From the NCBI GenBank assembly GCA_963668655.2, contig CAXXPQ010000005.1, forward strand, positions 62,001-126,000: a DNA stretch of 64,000 nt, given 5' to 3'. This stretch comes from G963668655 sp963668655 (lineage in GTDB: Bacteria; Myxococcota_A; SURF-8). Shown here in pieces: positions 24,944 through 33,900 of the stretch (the stretch's first letter is position 1; each line of letters starts with the position of its first letter). The position numbers and the translations under genes are program-made. The notes beneath the pieces are model-generated. The model ran no database searches and was not told the origin of the DNA. It saw only the letters and a program-made list of their open reading frames with translations.

Positions 24944-27900
24944 TCACCAGCCTCCGGAGCAGCCGCCCTTCGTCTCCAGGGTCCATTCATCGCATGTACT
25001 TCCTGCGTACCAGCGGATTTCAAGGTACATCGTCTTGTCATCTCCACTGCCCCAGGAATAGGTAACCTCGTCCAGGCCGCCGGTTCCGGCTGTCGAAGAG
25101 TCCACCAGCGATCCACAGCCATCGTAAAGATAGAGATCGTAGTCCATTCCCGCCGGGGATTGCAGGCGGGCGCGTAGGCGAATGCTGTAGGTGCAGATGG
25201 ACGTGCAGTCGTTCACGTCGATCTTCAGCCATTTTTCTCCATACCCGCTTGTGGAGGGGCCTGTCTTGCAATAGCTGCTTCCGCACAGGAAACCGCCGCC
25301 CTGGTCGCCGCAGACCGAACCGATTCCCGTTGCGTCGGCGCATGCGCCGCCGATTCCGTCCAGTTGGGTTTCACACCCATCGGAAGAGCCGCCCGAGCAG
25401 TCTCCCCAGCCGGAATTACAGTCTCCCATCTGGCAGGAATTGGAGGCGCAACTTCCGGAGGCGTGGGAATAATTGTCGGTGCAATTGTCGCAACTGTCCG
25501 CGTAATCGCAGCTTCCCGAGCCGTCGCAGTATCCCCGGCAGAGATAATTTCCGCCCGCGTTGTAGCGGTTGTCTCCCGTGCCGGAAGAACAGGTCCAGGA
25601 GGAGTTGCACTGCGTGGACGTGTTGTAATGACTGACCCCGCAGGATCCGTTCTGGCAGTAGTAATTGGTGCAGGAAGTGTCTGTGCCGCAAGAGGACGTG
25701 TTCCAGTTTCCGTCGCTGCACAAAGCCTGGTTCGAGTTGTCGTAACAATCCGCCGAAGTCTCGCCGCTGTCGTAGATCGCGGCGTTGTGCGCGCATTGAT
25801 CGTTGTCCGCGCACCAGCTTCCCGAACCATCGTAGTCGTTCTTGCAGGCCCCGGAGTCGCATTCGGATCCGTTCGAACAGCTGCAACCGTTGGGTTTCGC
25901 CGCCATCCAGGTGTTGCTCGCCGTGCAGTACATGCCTCCGGCCGTGCCGCAGGTCAGGATATGCTCGGACAGCTCGGAATCGTCCGTGGCCGCGCCGTTG
26001 CAGTCGTACAAGAGGCCGTTGTAGCAGAGCACCGAGCCGTCGTCGTCGCCGGAGGACAGCCAGGAGCCGTTGTAACAGCAGCCGCGTCCCGCGCTCTCGC
26101 TCTGTTCAATGTCTTCTCCCGCGTCGTCGCCGCAGCATTTATTGGCCAGGGTGGCGTTGGCGATCCAGGTGTAGCCGCAGCCCGAGGCCGTGCAGTAGGT
26201 CAGGGATTCATCCGGATCCTGCCACTGCCCGTTGGAGCAGTAGGAGTTTTTGCCGCCGTCTCCGAACGCATGGCAGACGCCGGTTTCCGCGCACCCGCCG
26301 GTGTGATCCACGCAGTCGCTGCCGGCGTCGCAACAGGCCGTGGTGTCCTCGCCGCATTCTCCGTTGGCGCTGCTGTTGTTGCAGGTTCTGGCAAACTCGC
26401 TGCCGTCATCGCCGCAGCAGGATTCGGCGGCCGTTTCGCCTCCGATATTCCAGGAAAGGCTACAACCGTTGCAGTAATCCAGTCCCTGATCCGGATCGTG
26501 AGAGGAGGAATAACAATCTCCGCCGCTACATCCCTGTTCGAAATACAGGCAGCCGTTGGGTCCGCTGCCGCAGGTTCCCGAACAGGAATTCACGCCGCAA
26601 TCCCTGTCGAACGTATCGAACCCGGAGTCGGAACAGGCGGCGGGGCTTCCCCCGCAATCCCATTCGTTGCGATAGCGATAACGGCTGTCCGTGCAGAAAT
26701 AGGTTTCGAAATCCTGGCAATTGTAGGCCGCCGGTCCAAGGATTCCCGCTCCGCCTGCGCCGTATTCGTTCAACATGGAACCGGCGCAGTAATCCGCGTA
26801 AGCCTGGCTTGTGCATGCGCCGTTCAGGCAGGTGGTATAGTCGGTGACCGTTCCCCCCGTCTGATAGGCGGTGGGAGATCCGTCGGAATCGGTGCTGAGT
26901 TTCGTCGAGCAGTCCTCCACATCCGTTCCAAACGCATACACGCAGTTCGCGGTTCCCGGGTCCACGTAATAATCCTTGTACGCCTTGATGCTGGAACCGT
27001 CGCAGGCGTTCTCGCATACATCCATGGCGTCGCAGTTCACCGTAGCGCAGTTGGCGGTACTGAACGTACAGCTTCCATCCGCGCCCACGAAGTAATCCCG
27101 TTGCTGCGAGTTCGCATCCGCGCCGCAACCGGCGGAATCGCCTCCGCCGTAATAACCGTCGCTGGAGTCGCAATCCCGCGTCTGGGAGACGGAGTAGGTG
27201 CAACTTCCGGAACCGCAATAGTAATCCCGCTCTTCCGCCTCGGGATCGTCCATGTTGCTGCATCCGGAACCGGCGTCTCCCGTGTTGTACCAGCCGTCCT
27301 GGGCATTGCAGTCGCTGCAATTGTCGGCATAATCGCACTGGCCGGATCCATCGCAGAAGCCCTGGCAGACACTGTTTCCGCCCACGCCGTAGGCGTTGTT
27401 CCCCGTGCCGGACGAACAGGCGAAGTCCACGTTGCAGAGCGTGGTCGGACCATGCAGCGTCGTGGAACAGACGCCGGAACTACAAACGTAATCCGTGCAG
27501 GATGTATCCGTTCCGCAGGACACGGATTCCCATGCCCCGTTGTTGCAACGGGCCCGGGAATCGCCGTCGAAGCAGGTGGGTCGGAAATCGCCGCTGTCGT
27601 AGAAAACGCCTTCGTGGACGCACTGTCCCGGGTTGGTGCAGACGTTGCCGCCGCTTCCGTCGGGAGTGCAGACGCCGGAGGCGCATTCGTCGTTGGAGGT
27701 GCACGGGCAACCGTAGGTTTTGGTGTCCGCCCAGGTGTTGTCCGGCTGGCAGAACAGATCGCCCGCCGGGTCGCACGTCACTTTGTGCAGCGAAAGATTC
27801 GAATCGTCGGTGGCCGCTCCGTTGCAGTCGTACAACAGGCCATCCGCGCAAAGCAGGGAATCGCTGTCCGATCCGCTGGGGAGTTCCTCGGCGTTGTAGC

Positions 27901-30900
27901 AGCAACTTCGATCCGCGCCTTCCGTTTGCAGGAAGTCCTCTTCCGGGTCGTCGCCGCAGCATTTGTTCAATAGCGGGGTATCGCCAAGCCAGGCGAAACC
28001 GCAGCCGGAAGCCGTACAGTAGCCTTGCGACTCATCGGGATCCTGCCAGACGCCGTTCTGGCAATAGGATTTCCTGCCGTCCTCGCCGAAGAGATAGCAG
28101 GCGTTCGAGTCCGCGCAGCCGCCGTCATGATCCACGCAGTTGTCGGAAGCCGTGCAGCAGGCCGAAACGTCCGTTCCGCAAGCGCCGTTGGCGGAACTGT
28201 CGTCGCAGACGGAGACGAACTCGTTGGCGTCGTCTCCGCAACAGGCGTTCGCCGCGACCTCTCCGCCGACATTCCAGGACAAACCGCAACCGGTGCAATA
28301 GCTTTGCCCTTCGTCGGCTCCGAAGGCGTTGTCGAAACAGCTTTGTCCGCTGCACCCTCTCAGGTGATAGACGCAACTGTTCGGCCCACTGCCGCAGACA
28401 CCGTCACAGGAGTTTACGCCGCAGTCCTGTTCGGGCGTATCGAAGCCGGAGTCCTCGCATTGGCCCGGATTGCCGTTGCAGTCCCACTCGTTTCGATAGA
28501 GGTGGCGGCTGTCCTGGCAGAACAGCGTTTCGTAAAGCTGGCAGTCGTATTCATTCGGTCCGGAAACGGAAGCACCGTTGGCTCCATACTCGCTCAGAAC
28601 CGTGTCCGAACAGCTATCGGCGTAAACCGCGGTGGTGCAGGCGCCTTCCGAACAGCCGAGATAGTCGGTCACCTGGCCGGCGACCGTGTAAGCGGTGGCG
28701 GAGCCATCGGAGTCCGTGGAATTTCTGGCCGTGCAGTCTTCCAGCAGGGCGCCGTATTGGAACGTGCACGATCCCGTGTTCGGCTCTACGAAATAGTCCT
28801 TGTAAGCCATGACGGAATCGTCCTCGCACACGCTGGAACAGACATCCTGCACGTCGCAATTCACCGATTCGCAGTTTTCCGTGGTATAGACGCAGGCGCC
28901 CGAGGCGTTGGCGTAATAGTCGCGTTGCTGGGAATTGGAGTCCGTGCCGCATCCGCCCGTGTTTCCGCCTCCGTAATAACCGTCCTGGCCGTTGCAGTTC
29001 AGCGTGTCCAGGATATTGTAGGCGCAGAGCCCGGGGGAGCAGTAATAGTCGCGCTGTTCCGCGATGGGATCGGCCAGGGAGGCGCAACCCGGTCCGTTGT
29101 CTCCCGTGTTGTGCCAGCCGTCATTGTCGCTGCACAGGACGCAGGCTCCCGCGTAATCGCAGTGCCCGGATCCGTCGCAACGGCCCGAGCAGAGATGATC
29201 GCCTCCCAGACCATAAGCGTCGTCTCCTTCTCCGGACGAACAGCGCAGGCTCGTATCGCAAACCGTGGCCGTGCCGGCATAGGCGACCTGGCAGGCTCCG
29301 TTCAGGCAGGAATAATTCGTGCAGATATCGTCCGTCCCGCAGGAGAAGGGTGTCCACGCTCCGGATTCGCACAAGGCGCGATTGCCGTCGTCCAGACAAT
29401 CGGAAGCGTAAGCTCCGTCCGCGTGAATGACGTTATCGTGAACGCACTGGTCTTCCTCGGCGCACCAACTTCCCTCGCCGTCGAAATCCTGCTTGCAGTG
29501 TCCGCTGGAACAATCCGTGTCGTTCTGGCAGGGACAGCCGGACATGAGTGTTTCGCTCCAGGTGTCGTCAGCGGAACAGTAAAGGTCGCCGACCCTGCCG
29601 CAAACGGATACGTCGGTTGGAAGGGTGGAATCGTCGTCCGCCGCGCCGTTGCAGTCGTATAGCAAACCGTCGTGACAGAGAATGGAGGCGTCGTGATCCA
29701 TGTCGGGAAGTTCCACGCCGTTGTAGCAGCAGCTTCGCCCTAACCCTTGAATCTGTTCGATGTCCTCTCCGGGATCATCGCCGCAGCAACGGTTGGTGTA
29801 AAGCGTGTATCCCATCCAGCTGAAATTGCAGCCCAACGCCATGCAAAGGGTCATGCCCTCGTCCGGATCTTCCCATTGGCCGGCGTTGCAGTAGGAGTTT
29901 TTGCCTTCCGCGCCGAACTCGAAGCAGGATCCGTGGGCGGCGCAGTTGCCGTCATGGTCCACGCAAGCCGTGTTGGTCCGGCAGCAGGCCGAAAGGTCGG
30001 CTCCGCAATTGCCGTTTTCCGAGCTGTCGTCGCACTCCCGGACGAACTCCTCGGCGTCGTCCCCGCAGCAGGCATCGACAGCCGCTTCTCCGCCCAAGGC
30101 CCATTGCCGATTGCAGCCGGTACAATAGGTTTCCGAATCGTCCGCGTCGTATTCAAGATCGGAGCAGGCATCGGTCTGGCATCCGCGCAAGTGGTACTTG
30201 CACCCGTTTTCGCCGGAGCCGCAAATTCCCTGGCAGGCATCCACGCCGCAATCCGTTTCCACGCTGTCGTAGCCGCTGTCCCGGCAGTAGCCCGGACTTC
30301 CGGCGCATTCCCATTCGTTTCGGTAGAGATAACGCGCGTCGTGGCAGAACAGCGTTTCGTTGTCCTGGCACTGGTATTCCAGCGGTCCCGTGATCCCGGC
30401 GTCCAGCGCGCCGTATTCGTTGAGCATCGAACCGGAGCAGTAGTCCGCATAGTCGTTCGCCACGCAGGCTCCGTTCGAGCATGCAAGGTAATCGGAGACA
30501 ATTCCTCCTTCCGAATAACCGGTGGGCGAGCCGTCCGAATCCACCGAAGCCTTCAGGGTGCAATCCTCCACGCTTTCACCGTACCGATAGGCGCAGACGG
30601 AGGAATTCTCCTCTACATAAAAATCCCGGAAGGATTTCACGGCGTCTCCCTCGCAGGCGCTGGAGCAATTGTCCTGGCCATCGCAGGAAACCGTTTCGCA
30701 GTTGGAGGTTCCATAGACGCAAAGACCGGTCGAACTGACGTAATAATCCCGCTGCTGACTGACCGGATCGTTTCCGCAGCCTTCGGTGTCGCCTCCCCCG
30801 TAGTAGCCGTCGCGGTCGTCGCAATCCTTGGTTTCCGTTACGGAATGCGTGCAGACGCCCACCGCGCAGAAATAGTCGCGAAGTTCGGCGGTGGGATCGT

Positions 30901-33900
30901 TCGTTTCGAAACAGCCGGGACCATCGTCGCCATGATTGTGCCAGCCGTCCTCCAGGTTGCAATCCTCGCAGTTGGCGGCGTAATCGCAGGTTCCGGAACC
31001 GTCGCAGAATCCCTGGCAGCGGAAGCCGCCGCCCACGCCGTACGCTCCGTCTCCCGGTCCGGACGAACAGAGATAGTCGTTGTTGCAGGGAGTGTCGTCT
31101 CCGAAATGGGAGACGTGACACGCACCGTCGGAACACAAGTGATCCGTACAGACCGTATCCGTTCCGCAGGATTCGGAAATCCACGCGCCGTTGTTGCAGC
31201 GGGCGCGGCTTCCGTTGTCGAAGCAGACGGGGGAATACGTTCCGCTATCATAGAAGACGCCTTCGTGCACGCACTGGTCGCCGGTGGTGCACCAGCTTCC
31301 CGTGCCGCCTACGTCCTCCTGGCAATGGCCGGATTCGCACTCCTCGTCCGACTCGCATTCGCAACCCGCCGATTTCGTTTCGCCCCATTCCTCGGTATCG
31401 CGACAGAACAAGTCGCCGATACGGCCACAGATTTCCACGTCTTCGGCTATGTCGGAATCGTCGTTCGCCGCGCCGTTGCAGTCGTACAGCAAGCCGTCCT
31501 GACAGAGCACGGAGTCGGAGCTTTCACCGCTGGGCAGAAGCAGGCCGTTGTAACAGCAGGCCCGATCGGCGCCTTCTTGTTGTTCAAAATCCTCGCCGGG
31601 ATCGTCGCCGCAGCAACGGTTGCCGAAGATATTGAAGGCCAGCCAATCGAAGCCGCATCCGTCGCCCGTGCAGAAATCGGCCGATTCGTCGGGATCTTCC
31701 CAGACGCCGGCTTCGCAAAAGGATTTGCGCACGCTTCCGCCGAAGGAGGAACACGCTCCGGAATCGGCGCAGTTTCCGTCGTGATCCACACAGCTTTCCG
31801 CCGTGGAACAGCAGGCCCGGGTATCCGTCCCGCACTGGCCGTTATCCGAACTGTCGCTGCAATTCCGGACGAACTCGGCGGCGTCGTCTCCGCAGCAGGT
31901 CGAGGCCCCGATTTCTCCCCCCAGGTTCCAGGAGAGTCCGCAGCCCTGGCAGTAGCTTTCGGCCTCATCCGAACCGTGCGGGCGGTCGAAACAGCCGCCG
32001 GCTTCGCAGCCTTTTTCGTGATAGGTGCAACCGTCCGGACCGCTTCCGCAGACGCCCGTACATTCGTTTCGGCCGCAGTCGTTCACCTGCGTGTCGAATC
32101 CGCTGTCCGCGCAATAGGCGGGCGAGCCTTTGCAGTCCCATTCGTTTCGGAAAAGGTAGCGGCTTTCGGTGCAGAACAGATCCTCGTAGTTCTGGCAGTC
32201 GTAGGCCACCGGCCCGGTCACGCCCGCGCCGTTCGCGCCGTACTCGTTCAGGATCGTTCCCGAACAATAGTCCGCGTGCGTATCGACGGTGCAGCTTCCC
32301 TCGGAACAGGCCAGGGAATCGGTCACCACGCCGCCGGTCAGGTAATCGTCGGCTCCGCCATCGGTATCCACGGAGAGGCGCGTTTCGCAGTTGTCCACGG
32401 CGGGACCGAAGACGAACGCACAGTCCGGACTGTTGTCCTCCGCGAAATAATCCCGATATTCCCGGATGACGTTTCCGTCGCAGGTGGCCCGGCAGACGTC
32501 CTGGGCGTCGCAATCCACCGCCGCGCAGTTCGTGGTGGAATAATCGCAGACGCCTTCTTCCGAGACGTAATAATCTCTTTGGACGGAAGGCGGATCCTCA
32601 CCGCAGCCTTCGTTGTTTCCTCCGCCGTAGTAATCGTCCTGGGCGTTGCAGAAACGCGTCTCCGCGATGGCGTAGACGCACGCGCCGGTGGAACAGGAAT
32701 AATCCCTGCGTTCCGCGTCCGGATCGCTCATATTGGAGCAGCCCGGCCCCACGTCCCCCGTGTCGTACCATCCGTCGCCGTTTTCCCCATCCCGGCAATC
32801 GCCTCCGTCGTTGGCGGGAAGCGCTTCGCACCGATCCTCGTCCTCGTTGCAGGTGGCGACCTGACATTGGCTCTGCGTCACCGCTGAACTGCAATCCCGG
32901 GTTTCTTCCGACGTGCATTGTCCGGAATGGCAGGTGGTGTTGACGGTGCAGAAAAGGCGGTCGTCGCAGATTTCGCCGTCATCCCGGTTGTTCCAGCCGT
33001 GATTGTCGAAAAACGGGATGCAGACTTCGCAGTCGTTTTCCGGGTTCTTTCCGTTGAACGTGTAGCAGGCTCCGTCGATGAGGCAGCGATCCGAGCGCAC
33101 CGCCTGGCCGCATTGGTCGTCCTCGCAGACCGGATCGGTGCATTCCAGAGCGTCGTCGCCGCAGAATACGCAATCCTCGCCGCAGTGCTGCGGGTCGGAA
33201 TCCGGGAAGCAGAGGCTGTTGCAGCGATGGAAATCGTCCCGACAGATGAAGTCGCAAGCGCCGTCCACGCAGACCGGATCGGAATTTTCCGGCGGAACGC
33301 AATTGCTGGTGATGTTTTCGTCCTCGTCGAACTGGCCGTCGCAGTCGTCGTCCTCGCCGTTGCAGATTTCCACACCGCCGTTTTTCAGGTTGCAGGGATA
33401 CTCGCAATCCTCGGGGTTGCCGTCCAGATCCCAGAAGCCGTCCGGACAGGGCACTCCGCGGCCGGCGAGGGCGTAGTCGGTTTCGTCTGAAACATAGGAA
33501 TTGGCGAAAATGCGCAACGAGCCCTCGAAGTCCTCCGGATCGGCCTCTTCGCGGCCCTCGGGAAGCGCCGGAACGAACTTGACGTCCACCGCCAGGGAAT
33601 TCTGCTGATTCGGGAAAAGTTCGAAGGGCAGTTCCTGCGACAGCGGCTCCAGTGTAAAGACATCCTGCCCAAGCACGATCTCCATTCCGGTGACGACCAG
33701 ATTTCCGGAGATTCCGGAATTGTAGAGCAGTACACGTTCGACGCTGGACGCCTGGAAGTGAATGTCCCCGAAGTTCATGGGCGCCGACGGCGAGAAAAAC
33801 AGGCGCTGATCGGTGGCCATTCCGCGAAGAGAGATCAGGATCTCCGGGGTTTCGGGATCGTCGCCGCGAACGCGGAGCTGTCCGGTGTCCAGGCCCGGGA

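Noticed and set aside
25481..32776. CRISPR or DNA-level satellite array
   Set aside because: The periodicity is about 1.8 kb, in frame and diverged at the base level. It is coding repetition, not short direct repeats with spacers.
29747..32887. Plus-strand open frame of over 1,000 codons opposite the giant lipoprotein
   Set aside because: It mirrors the repeats of the minus-strand gene, lacks a ribosome site and shows low-complexity Val/Ala/Gly composition typical of antisense frames in high-GC genes.
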